DNA of 46,107 nt from Xanthocytophaga agilis (GTDB lineage: Bacteria; Bacteroidota; Bacteroidia; Cytophagales; 172606-1), in NCBI RefSeq assembly GCF_030068605.1, contig NZ_JASJOU010000029.1, positions 1-46,107 of the forward strand. The letters are read 5' to 3'. The notes under the pieces were generated by a model, which was not told the origin of the DNA, made no database searches, and was given only the letters and a program-made list of their open reading frames with translations. The translations under genes were made by a program, and so were the position numbers. Of this stretch, positions 17,623 to 25,477 are shown in pieces; the stretch's first letter is position 1, and each line of letters opens with the position of its first letter.

Positions 17623-17626
17623 TTTT
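17605..17626 (+). terminator. Terminator overlapping the end of the lipoprotein gene
   Basis: CACTCTTTTAAAAGAGTG-type hairpin (CACTCTTT, AAAGAGTG), followed by ATTTTGTTC. The downstream arm contains the stop codon of the preceding gene. Confidence 0.65.
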
Positions 17627-17744
17627 GTTCTAGGATAGTTTACAAAGCTCCTCATTTTAGATGTGTATGTAGTGCTAATCATGAATAAGAACGGATGAAC
17701 TAAAAAGTATATACTGTAGTATGGATAGATTGGTAGCAGTTACG

Positions 17745-18152
17745 TTAGTGGCTATCACTTTCGACCTCATGTTCCGAAATCAAACTATTGCTTTCTGAAT
17801 TCAGCCGTTTTAAAATAACTGACCTTAAGTGCTCCTCATTTGTATCACCCCAATTTCCCAATGCAGAAATTACGGGAATTAAGGTTTTACCTAATTCCGT
17901 TAAATCATACTCTACTTTTGGTGGCACGACAGGATAAATTTTTCGTGTGATCAATTCGTGGTCTTCCAACTCTTTCAGCTGAATATTCAACACACGCCTT
18001 GCCGCATCAGGGATTCGGCGTTGCAATTGGCTTGGGCGTTTATGACCCTGATGGATAAACCAAAGCAAACGTATCTTCCATTTGCCGTAAAGGACTTCAC
18101 CTATCAGATCAAGTCCACAATTCAGATTCGGTAGTGTTTTCCTTTCATACAT
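17745..18152 (-). CDS. HxlR family winged-helix transcriptional regulator (second copy)
   Basis: This 135-residue protein follows the HxlR pattern: LNCGLDLIGEVLYGKWKIRLLWFI, RPSQLQRRIPDAARRVLNIQLKELEDHELITRK, PPKVEYDLTELGKTLIPVI. A cysteine near residue 12 sits where redox-sensing HxlR members have theirs. It is divergent from an SDR gene across a gap that contains an ATAGGG palindrome, and probably represses that gene. It is a distant relative of the regulator at 14350-14712, not a recent copy. Confidence 0.88.
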   Translation of the reverse strand: MYERKTLPNLNCGLDLIGEVLYGKWKIRLLWFIHQGHKRPSQLQRRIPDAARRVLNIQLKELEDHELITRKIYPVVPPKVEYDLTELGKTLIPVISALGNWGDTNEEHLRSVILKRLNSESNSLISEHEVESDSH

Positions 18153-18185
18153 GTTGCAAGTTAAACGTATGTCTCCATTAGTGCA

Positions 18186-18208
18186 ATAGGGGACTAATTT
18201 ATCCCTAT
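18186..18208. promoter_or_regulatory. Candidate operator between HxlR and SDR genes
   Basis: ATAGGGG and TCCCTAT form an inverted repeat with eight or nine bases between the arms, in the middle of the divergent gap. It would suit the adjacent HxlR dimer; this is inferred from symmetry and place only. Confidence 0.4.
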
Positions 18209-18280
18209 GTGAATCGTAATTCCGTACTTGTGCAAACTGTTTTTACACGCCAATTTTGTCCTTATAAACAATTCTTAACA

Positions 18281-19072
18281 ATGGAACAATTTAATTTCAA
18301 CAATGAGTTATCAGGCAAGATTGCCTTGGTAACAGGAGGTACAAAAGGCGCCGGAAGAGCCATTGCAGAACGGCTTTTACAAGCGGGTGCAACGGTTATC
18401 ATTACCGCAAGAAACGCACCGGAAAAAGAAAACAGCCAACTGCATTTTATTGCCGCCGATTTAAGTAAGGAAGAAGGAGCACAAAAAGTAGTCAGCGAAG
18501 TGCTATCGACTTATGGAAGGCTGGATATTCTAGTGAACAACCTTGGTTCTTCCGAAACACCCGCTGGTGGTTTTGCCGCATTAACGGATAAAGATTGGGA
18601 GTCAACCCTGCAAGCAAACCTATTGGCCCCCGTTCGGCTGGACAGAGGATTTTTACCGCAAATGATTGAACGAAAAAACGGTGTCATTATCCACATTGCG
18701 TCTATTCAAGGCAAGCTGCCGCTACACGATTCTACCTTGCCGTACGCAGCTTCAAAAGCAGGGTTGATCAATTACAGTAAAAGTTTATCGAATGAAGTTA
18801 CCCCGAAAGGTGTCCGCGTGCTCACTGTTTCGCCAGGATGGATAAATACCACAGCATCGATAGCCTGGTTGGGCGAGATTGCAAGAAATGCAAATAGTAC
18901 TGTAGAAGAAGCTCAGCAAAGTGTCATGGATGCATTGGGTGGAATACCTTACGGCAGACCCGCCGAACCGGAAGAAGTAGCCGAATTTGTTGGCTTTTTG
19001 GTTTCACCCAGAGCCAACTACTTAACGGGAACAAATTTCGTCATTGACGGTGGCACAGTACCAACAATCTAA
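18281..19072 (+). CDS. SDR family oxidoreductase
   Basis: The ATG at 18281 (MEQFNFNNELSGKIALVTGG) gives 263 residues; an in-frame GTG at 18209 lies next to the operator-like palindrome and is unlikely. Classical short-chain dehydrogenase motifs are visible: TGGTKGAGRAIA (cofactor), DILVNNLGSSE (NNxG), the catalytic YAASK with Ser-Ile-Gln before it, and a C-terminal NYLTGTNFVIDGGT. The family uses NAD(P)(H) in the cytosol; the substrate cannot be read from the sequence. It is followed after 23 bp by an NTF2-like gene, probably one operon. Confidence 0.9.
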   Translation: MEQFNFNNELSGKIALVTGGTKGAGRAIAERLLQAGATVIITARNAPEKENSQLHFIAADLSKEEGAQKVVSEVLSTYGRLDILVNNLGSSETPAGGFAALTDKDWESTLQANLLAPVRLDRGFLPQMIERKNGVIIHIASIQGKLPLHDSTLPYAASKAGLINYSKSLSNEVTPKGVRVLTVSPGWINTTASIAWLGEIARNANSTVEEAQQSVMDALGGIPYGRPAEPEEVAEFVGFLVSPRANYLTGTNFVIDGGTVPTI

Positions 19073-19095
19073 TCTTAATTTAAAAGCGTACAAAA

Positions 19096-19419
19096 ATGAC
19101 CTTACCTAAAGTAGTAGACGACTTAGTCGCAGCACAGAACACCTTTGATAGTGTTGCCTATGCCAATTGTTTTTCCGAAACAGCGGTAGTATCTGATGAG
19201 GGAAAAACGCACAAAGGAAGAAAAGAAATAGAACATTGGATTGCAGATGCCAACGAACGATACAAGGCTGTCATGAAGCCCGTCAGCTTTGAAAAAAACG
19301 AAACGGAAAGCCTTTTAAAAGCAGAAGTCTCAGGAACGTTTCCCGGAAGTCCAATTTTAATGACGTTTCATTTTGAAATAGCTGATGAATTGATACAGTC
19401 ATTGAAAACTACAGTTTAG
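19096..19419 (+). CDS. NTF2-like (SnoaL-type) protein
   Basis: This 107-residue protein has the arrangement of small NTF2-like folds: an N-terminal helix (KVVDDLVAAQNTFDSVAYANCFSETAVVSDEGKTHKGRKEIEHWI), then strands KPVSFEKNE, LLKAEVSGTFPGSPILMTFHFEI and a C-terminal helix. Such proteins are often isomerases, hydratases or plain binding modules. It is co-directional with the SDR gene and ends just before a terminator in repeat block B. Confidence 0.8.
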   Translation: MTLPKVVDDLVAAQNTFDSVAYANCFSETAVVSDEGKTHKGRKEIEHWIADANERYKAVMKPVSFEKNETESLLKAEVSGTFPGSPILMTFHFEIADELIQSLKTTV

Positions 19420-19424
19420 GCAGG

Positions 19425-19757
19425 AACAGGAATCATCCCGAATTTTGGATGTGAGTTTGTTTTACAAAACCAGCGTCTATTCTTTTGAAAAGAATAGACG
19501 CTGGTTTATTTTTAAGCAATCTTTTTAGTTGAGTTTGTTTATTGCCCCTTTCATCATTCTTCCACAAACCTCTTCATTTTTTGCTTACCTTTTCCCAAAT
19601 TGGTTTATAGTCTCTTACATCACTCTTCCTACCACCTGTTACTTTTTTTGCTTGCCCAAAAAAGTAACCAAAAAAGGGCACTTTTCTCCGATCCTTCCCC
19701 CCCACAGGCCAAAGGCCAACCTCGCGGAGAAAAGATTCCCTACGCACCTACACTTCC
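19425..19757 (-). repeat. Long inverted-repeat block B (mate of block A at 13043-13370)
   Basis: Read on the minus strand it gives the same landmarks as block A in the same order: GTAGGTGCGTAGGG, CCTGTGGGG, CCTTTTTTGGTTAC, the AATGAAGAGG element, the hairpin, and GTAAAACAAACTCACATCC. Both blocks touch the 3' end of a gene transcribed toward them. Confidence 0.75.
19470..19504 (+). terminator. Terminator of the SDR/NTF2 operon
   Basis: CCAGCGTCTATTCTTTT and AAAAGAATAGACGCTGG form a perfect long stem followed by TTTATTTTT. The stem sequence differs from its counterpart in block A (13288-13326), but the pairing is kept. Confidence 0.85.
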
Positions 19758-19839
19758 ATCCGAGATTGAAGGTATCATGTTTTTCTTTGTACCGATTAAA
19801 AAACTCTCTTCATCCCTTCAGAACCACCTTCCCCTCTCT

Positions 19840-19972
19840 ATCCTCCTGAAAGAATCTCGTGACAAATAGAGACATGCTTGTTTTTTGAGATATAAATTAT
19901 CTCCAGTCGGAAAGTCGCCGGTCTTGTCACGCCTGTCCCGACAAGGGCGGGAAGGTCCTTTCAGGAGGACAG
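19840..19972 (+). repeat. MITE-like dispersed element, copy 1
   Basis: It starts TCCTCCTGAAAGAATC, with GTGACAAATAGAG following, and ends with CCTTTCAGGAGGA, so the ends are inverted repeats. The inner TATCTCCAGTCGGAAAG stretch is shared with copy 3 (35971-36086, opposite strand); the ends and the GTCTTGTCACG part are shared with copy 2 (28011-28150). No gene is seen between 19758 and 20203. Confidence 0.75.
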
Positions 19973-20203
19973 GAATAAGATTTTCTTTGTTTATAGACCT
20001 CTTTTCCAGATGTAGATTTTCAGGTATTGAGACAGCCTTATATAGTAAGCAGATTGAACAGTAATATGGTATCAAAATAAAATAACGTTACAGAAAGAAA
20101 AACATTTATATCGGAAACAGATACGTTTCCAATAAAGGAAAGTGGGCTGAAGAGTTCATTCACACAAAGGGACTTTAGTCTGTTTCTTTATAAGAAGCTG
20201 TAT

Positions 20204-21607
20204 TTAGTCAAATGTGACCTTACAGGTAGGCAACCAGGATTTAATCTGCTCTTTTTCCTCTGCTGGAAGCGGATTATTTTCCAATGATAATTCCTGTAAG
20301 TGGGTCAATGCCGCGATTTCTTCTCCAATATGTAGTAGTTCATTGTTTCGTAATGACAGCTTTTCCAGTTTAACCAGGCAACTGATCTCAACAGGAACAC
20401 TGGTTAACTGATTCCTCCTGGCTTCCAGATGGGTAAGCTTTTTCAGCTTTTTTATCGCTGAAGGTAGTTCTTTCAGCAAGTTTTTATCCAAATGGAGTCC
20501 TGTAAGTCTGGTTAACTTTCCTATTTCTGATGGAAGTTCACTCAGTTGATTTGTACTTATATTCAACCAGGTTAGCTTACGTAGCTTTCCTATTTCCTTA
20601 GGAAGCGAACTAAACTGATTATCGGGTATACTTAGGCTGGTAAGTTGACTCAGCATTCCTATCTCAGCAGGTAAGGAAATCAATTTATTACTTTCCAGGG
20701 ACAGTTTTGTAAGTTTGGTAAGTTTGCCAATTGTTGAGGGTAATTCAGCCAGATGTGCACGACTTACATTCAACTCTGTTAGATTCTTTAAATCAGGTAT
20801 TGCAGAAGGAAAAACAACCAACTTGTTTCTGTCTAAATTTAAAGACTCAAGTCCGGTTAAATTAGCTATTTCAGAAGGAATAGCAGTTAGTTTATTGTAA
20901 CTGATCCATAATGTTTTCAGCTTAGTCAGATTTCCTATTTCTGTGGGAAGCAGTGTTAGTTTATTATGGCTTATATCTAAAGTCACAAGTTCAGTCAGGT
21001 TTCCTATTTCCTTAGGTAGTGAAATGAGTTGATTCGAACCTACATACAGCGTTACAAGTTCACTTAGATTACCTATTTCCTGTGATAGTGAACGGAACTG
21101 ATTCCCACTTAAGCCTAAATATGTCAGCTGAGTAAGATTGCCAATCTCCGCTGGCAATGACTGTAACTTATTAGAGCTTAGTTTTAAGGTTAAAAGACAA
21201 GTAAGTTTTCCAATTTCAACAGGCAAGTGCGTAATCTGGTTATCGGACAAGTCCAGATGAATCAGATTCCTAAGCATTCCTATCTCTGCAGGTACTTCCG
21301 TTGCCTGACTACGGCAAATGCTTAATTCCTGCAGATTTATCAGATATTTAATTTGTGGAGGAATAACCTTCCAGTCACAATCTGGCAAACTCACTATTTT
21401 TTGCGAAGAAACAAACTGGAATTTTTCCGCCAAAGTCAATACTGTTTTTATTGGAAACCAACTACATACCAACTCAATATCCCGTGTCAATTCTTCGTAG
21501 TTCATTTGTAACGACTGCGCAATAACCAATCCAAGCTCTATACTTTCCAGTTGACCAGAAAATAATAGTCTCATTAAGTTTTCTTCTTCGCTGTGTTCTG
21601 ATAACAT
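20204..21607 (-). CDS. Leucine-rich-repeat protein, cytoplasmic type
   Basis: This 467-residue protein has no signal peptide. After a helical N-terminal region of about 75 residues (LSGQLES-like, ELVCSWFPIKTVLTLAEKF), about sixteen leucine-rich repeats of 23 residues fill the rest (LPAEIGNLTQLTYLGLSGNQF and close variants). It ends LENNPLPAEEKEQIKSWLP, a common LRR cap. This repeat type is the one also found at the start of Roco proteins and in many Bacteroidota LRR-only proteins, thought to bind other proteins. It lies 62 bp downstream of the M1 peptidase gene on the same strand and may share its transcript. The function is unknown. Confidence 0.88.
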   Translation of the reverse strand: MLSEHSEEENLMRLLFSGQLESIELGLVIAQSLQMNYEELTRDIELVCSWFPIKTVLTLAEKFQFVSSQKIVSLPDCDWKVIPPQIKYLINLQELSICRSQATEVPAEIGMLRNLIHLDLSDNQITHLPVEIGKLTCLLTLKLSSNKLQSLPAEIGNLTQLTYLGLSGNQFRSLSQEIGNLSELVTLYVGSNQLISLPKEIGNLTELVTLDISHNKLTLLPTEIGNLTKLKTLWISYNKLTAIPSEIANLTGLESLNLDRNKLVVFPSAIPDLKNLTELNVSRAHLAELPSTIGKLTKLTKLSLESNKLISLPAEIGMLSQLTSLSIPDNQFSSLPKEIGKLRKLTWLNISTNQLSELPSEIGKLTRLTGLHLDKNLLKELPSAIKKLKKLTHLEARRNQLTSVPVEISCLVKLEKLSLRNNELLHIGEEIAALTHLQELSLENNPLPAEEKEQIKSWLPTCKVTFD

Positions 21608-21669
21608 GGGGAGCTATTCGGTAGAAAAATGGGTTTAAACTCTACAGATAAACATAGGAAAAAGGGCTT

Positions 21670-23550
21670 TCAATGCTTGGCGGGTTCCCATATATTATCC
21701 GACAAATTGCTATCTGCATCATACGGCTTACCAAGTACTAATTTCTGTATCACTTTGATAGATTTAAACGTAAGCGTTTGTCTGTCTTTTCCGTCAGACC
21801 AACTGGCTATACTCGAACTTACCTCCTGCTTAGTTCCATCTGTAAATAGAACCGTGAGATGAACGGGTAGCATGCATCCGCCTTTGTTCAGAATGACTAC
21901 CTTATACTGATTACGTTTCCTGACTACCTGTTCAATAGCTAAATCGGGAGTAAACTTTTCGAAAAACCAGTTTTTCCAGAACCAGTTCAGGTTTTTACCA
22001 GAACCCGCATTGAAGCAATAGAAAAAATCATACGGAGTCGGATGTTTTCCCTGCCACTGCTGGATATAATAGCGAAGAGCCTTTAAAAAAAGGCTATCCC
22101 CCAACATTTCCCGAACGTAATGCAAGCCTAAAGCAGGTTTTAGATCTTTATCGGAATATCTGGCTTTTCCATATAACTGCGGGGTAAGCGTCATAATAGG
22201 CACATCCTGATCCGAACCCGCACTGCTGGTGAAAGGACTTATATCGTACATATCGGCCAGTGACGGTTTTATCATAGGTGCTAGTGTAAATTCTGACCAG
22301 GTTGCCCAGCCTTCATCCATGAAAGAATGCTTGGTTTCGTTACTCCCTACCACAAAGGGAAATAGCGAATGAAATATTTCATGAACGGTAAAGTAAATAG
22401 CCTCATCGGCTTCAAAAGGAAGGTTGTTGACCATCATTGGGTATTCCATAGCATCCAATCCTTCGAATATACATTGTGTAGCGTATGGGAATGGAATACC
22501 TGGAAGCGAATAGCTGATGAGTTCCACTGTCTTTCGGGCATAATCAATGACAGGCTCAAAGGCTTTGTGCTCGGGATTATAGACCACATCCACACGAGTA
22601 CGCCTATGCGTGAGTGTATCCACTGTTATACCGGAAGCCTTCCAGATATAGTGATTACTCACTGTAAAGGCAAAATCGGATACGTCTTTGGCTTCAAACC
22701 TCCAGGTGTTTACCGATTTTTTTTGAGTAACAGCCTCTTTTGTCAGATCCTCTGTAGTAATAATGTCTGTAATGCCATCACCATGGAGAGCAGCCTCAAT
22801 GCGTTGCTGAATGATAGGTTGATAGACTTCCTGCGGATTACGAAGTGTACCTGTTGCCCAGCACTGGTAGTTTCCGGGCAGGGCAATAGTGACCTGAAAA
22901 TTACAGAAGTCATTGTAAAACTCTTCTTTTCCGGTATAGGGATATTGGTCCCATCCGTCCAGATCATCATACACAGCTATACGTGGAAAAAAATAGGCGA
23001 TTACAAATGCACCTGAATCAACCTGACCAGTTCGAACAAATGAAGTTTTGTTTACAACATACGCAAAAGATACCTTAATCTGTATTAGCTGTCCCGGATG
23101 TATCTCTGTACCTCTGATATACATGTTTGTGCCTCGGATTACCTGATTTTTGGAGGCGATAGATTGTCCTTCCAGTAGCAGGGACTTTATCTCAACACCA
23201 TCGGTCAGATCGTTAGCTTGAAGTGAAGTACTTCGCATGGCCCCTGCTTTATATAGATTAGGGAAGAGCTTAAAAACGAGTTGTGTCAGTGTATCCGGAC
23301 TATTATTTTGATAAGAGATAGTCATATCTCCTGCCAATTGTCTTGTAAGGGGATCAAAGGTAAGCTGAATAGTATAATCTACTTTATTTTGCCAATAGGA
23401 TTTGCTTGGCGAACCATTTAAACTTCGGGTATGCGTAGTGTATGCTTTGGTTAAGTTGGTTGCTATTGGAAGCGAAACCTGTTGCGCAAAGAGCAGATTG
23501 GATAGAAAGAAAAAATAAAGAAGTAGAAATCGCTTTTGATCTGTAAACAT
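21670..23550 (-). CDS. M1 family (gluzincin) metallopeptidase, secreted
   Basis: This 626-residue protein has a signal peptide (MFTDQKRFLLLYFFFLSNLLFAQQ). The N-terminal half has the beta-rich M1 fold (YTIQLTFDPLTRQLAGDMTISYQN). The exopeptidase-loop equivalent is GLDAMEYPMMV. The zinc site is HEIFH near residue 390, followed by a glutamate 19 residues after the second His (FMDEGW), the exact M1 spacing. The C-terminal region includes LNWFWKNWFFE, also typical of M1 proteins. It probably cleaves peptides in the periplasm or at the cell surface. It is upstream of the LRR gene. Confidence 0.92.
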   Translation of the reverse strand: MFTDQKRFLLLYFFFLSNLLFAQQVSLPIATNLTKAYTTHTRSLNGSPSKSYWQNKVDYTIQLTFDPLTRQLAGDMTISYQNNSPDTLTQLVFKLFPNLYKAGAMRSTSLQANDLTDGVEIKSLLLEGQSIASKNQVIRGTNMYIRGTEIHPGQLIQIKVSFAYVVNKTSFVRTGQVDSGAFVIAYFFPRIAVYDDLDGWDQYPYTGKEEFYNDFCNFQVTIALPGNYQCWATGTLRNPQEVYQPIIQQRIEAALHGDGITDIITTEDLTKEAVTQKKSVNTWRFEAKDVSDFAFTVSNHYIWKASGITVDTLTHRRTRVDVVYNPEHKAFEPVIDYARKTVELISYSLPGIPFPYATQCIFEGLDAMEYPMMVNNLPFEADEAIYFTVHEIFHSLFPFVVGSNETKHSFMDEGWATWSEFTLAPMIKPSLADMYDISPFTSSAGSDQDVPIMTLTPQLYGKARYSDKDLKPALGLHYVREMLGDSLFLKALRYYIQQWQGKHPTPYDFFYCFNAGSGKNLNWFWKNWFFEKFTPDLAIEQVVRKRNQYKVVILNKGGCMLPVHLTVLFTDGTKQEVSSSIASWSDGKDRQTLTFKSIKVIQKLVLGKPYDADSNLSDNIWEPAKH

Positions 23551-23968
23551 ACTGCTTTGTACATATAAGTACTGTAGGGTTTGAATGGATTCTTTCGCAC
23601 TTCAGAGAGCGAAAATACTTGTGGCTATAACGAAAGGTTTATAGTGATATTTTCTTTTCGCCAAATTTCCAATAGCAAATATAATCCGGAAGATGGTTTT
23701 ATAATGATTCCGTACTTATTCTAAATCAACGAGGTCTGCTAGAGTGTAGCATACTTCCTTCTCCTGACAAACCTAGTCCCAATCGTGTAGGGCTTTCTGA
23801 AAATATAGTAACTTACCAAAAAATAGTGTAATGTAAGTATCCAAACGCAAAACCAAGGACAGGTGAAGAATTCTAAACTTGTTTATCTAAACTCCAATTA
23901 CTCTTTATGAGACCCTATCAACTGGTATGATATCATCAGAGACCCGAGCATTTCAATAAATAAAACAA
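23551..23968. other. Intergenic gap, no gene seen
   Basis: There are 418 bases of AT-rich sequence between divergent genes with no supported open frame, terminator or repeat. It should contain the promoters for the M1 peptidase (minus) and the small frameshifted gene (plus). Confidence 0.4.
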
Positions 23969-24474
23969 ATGAAAAACGACAGAGTTGACAGGTATTTTTA
24001 TTTAGGATGTATTACCCTTTTGCTAAGTGTGTTCGGGTATGTATTTTACAAAGAAGAACGTAAGCCAAGACCCAAAGAAGATGAGCAATTTGAAAAAGCA
24101 TTTACGCAAGAAGCCAGAAAGATAGAAGGGATGACAGAAAAGATAGTCTGATAATCCATGTAGGTACCTTAACCACTTTTAAATGGGATTCACTGAGAAT
24201 CTTTAAATGGCCTAGTTCAGCCTATGATATACAGAAAATGACAGGTCATGAATGGAAAGGGGCCTGTGATGTAGATGAAAGAGATCATATGTTTGTTTTC
24301 CTCAAAAGCAGGAAGGTGGTAGCTTTTGTGTACTTTAACGGTAGAAATAGCGAGAAGAAGGGGCTGGCGTTTAAAAGTTACTTTGGGTATGATGGAAAAG
24401 AAGCATTTACTCCACAATCTGCTGTTTTTATCGCAAAGAAAAATGCATCAGGTGAAATTTTAATTGATTATTGA
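23969..24474 (+). pseudogene. Frameshifted small membrane-anchored protein gene
   Basis: Two adjacent frames make sense only together. The first (23969-24151) encodes MKNDRVDRYFYLGCITLLLSVFGYVFYK, an N-terminal anchor and an acidic helix ending at a TGA. The second is open from before 24140 and reads VGTLTTFKWDSLRIFK, then EWKGACDVDERDHMFVFLKSRKVVAFVYFNG, to a stop at 24474. The TFKWDSLxxF motif followed by a compact beta domain is also found in the decayed copy at 24691-24744. A one- or two-base shift near 24130-24150 would join the two. Sequencing error or programmed shifting cannot be excluded. Confidence 0.55.
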
Positions 24475-24690
24475 GATATACTTACATAAAATACCTACCT
24501 GGTTCTATTTTGGACAAGACATTTGCAGAATTCAGCCCTTAATAAGTAGAAAGGAATATTTAAATTGAGAAATCGTCTTGGAAAAGTATGTACAATTTAA
24601 TTCACGCTCAATTTCTGTTTTAGCTCTGTTGTAAGTAAAGAAGCTTCAATCAATTCTTTTACAATTCTCTTTGGTTCATTAGGCATCCAA

Positions 24691-24744
24691 GTAGATTCTT
24701 TAACTACTTTCAAATGGGATTCGCTGCTTGTTTTTGGAGCATAG
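24691..24744 (+). pseudogene. Decayed relative of the preceding gene (fragment)
   Basis: Translating from 24691 gives VDSLTTFKWDSLLVFGA and then a stop. At DNA level it matches 24160-24200 closely (TTAACYACTTTYAAATGGGATTC). No start or downstream frame completes it. The remaining part of the gap 24475-24880 has no other feature. Confidence 0.5.
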
Positions 24745-24880
24745 ACAAAGGATGAAAGAATAGGATCTAGTTGGGGAGAATATCATGATCTGTTTACAAA
24801 ATCTGAGAAAAAAATAACAGATGACTCAGTTAGTAAAAAGTGAAGCCGGAAAATTAAACAGAAAACATTATCCCCGTTCA

Positions 24881-25282
24881 ATGCAGACTAAAGTAGTCCG
24901 TTTTTGTTATTGCGTAGCTCTTTTCTTAATGAGCTGCTCTGACCAGAATATAGAGATGATACAAGCTGATCTTGGAAGATTGAAACCGTTCCCAACATCT
25001 GATGAGGGTATTCCAGTTGTTATCTTGGAAAGTTTTGAAGCTGCACCTTGTAAGCAAGATGCGCTAAGTGCTACTGTTTACAAGGTTAAAATCGCTCACC
25101 AGTTGGACACATTATTTGTATTTGAGACTTGCAAAGAAATACTACCAACAAATAAAGACCAGGGTCTGTTTATGGTTGAGAAATCTTCTAAGGTGAGCAG
25201 TCAATTTTTGATACCTGCAAAGTCTACTATACCCAAGGGTTCAAAATATGTATTTGGTACTTTGAAGCGAGCCATATTTTGA
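24881..25282 (+). CDS. Small putative lipoprotein, unknown function
   Basis: The ATG at 24881 (MQTKVVRFCYCVALFLMSC) gives a 133-residue protein with a lipoprotein signal peptide; the frame is open 20 codons upstream with a basic, non-signal sequence, so the downstream start is chosen. The mature part has two cysteines that could pair (APCKQDALS, FETCKEILP) and beta-strand-like stretches. No family is recognised. It may form a group with the preceding broken genes. Confidence 0.6.
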   Translation: MQTKVVRFCYCVALFLMSCSDQNIEMIQADLGRLKPFPTSDEGIPVVILESFEAAPCKQDALSATVYKVKIAHQLDTLFVFETCKEILPTNKDQGLFMVEKSSKVSSQFLIPAKSTIPKGSKYVFGTLKRAIF

Positions 25283-25477
25283 AATCCTAAAGCAGATAGC
25301 ATCTATAATGCTCCCTGACTTAGTAAAAGTCTTTTCCTCAATTTTCCGGACACATTTCTTGTTTTGTCAATCAGATACATCATACGTTTGAGTGTACATC
25401 ACTTTGTCACCTCAAACCAGGAGATATTGAATTTACCTTTGTGCAGGTGTACGTTCACTACCTGATGACAGATTGCT

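Noticed and set aside
19529-20075. Three frames of 85-106 codons after the NTF2-like gene
   Set aside because: They run through repeat block B and MITE-like copy 1; the translations are low-complexity and appear only because the repeats lack stops.
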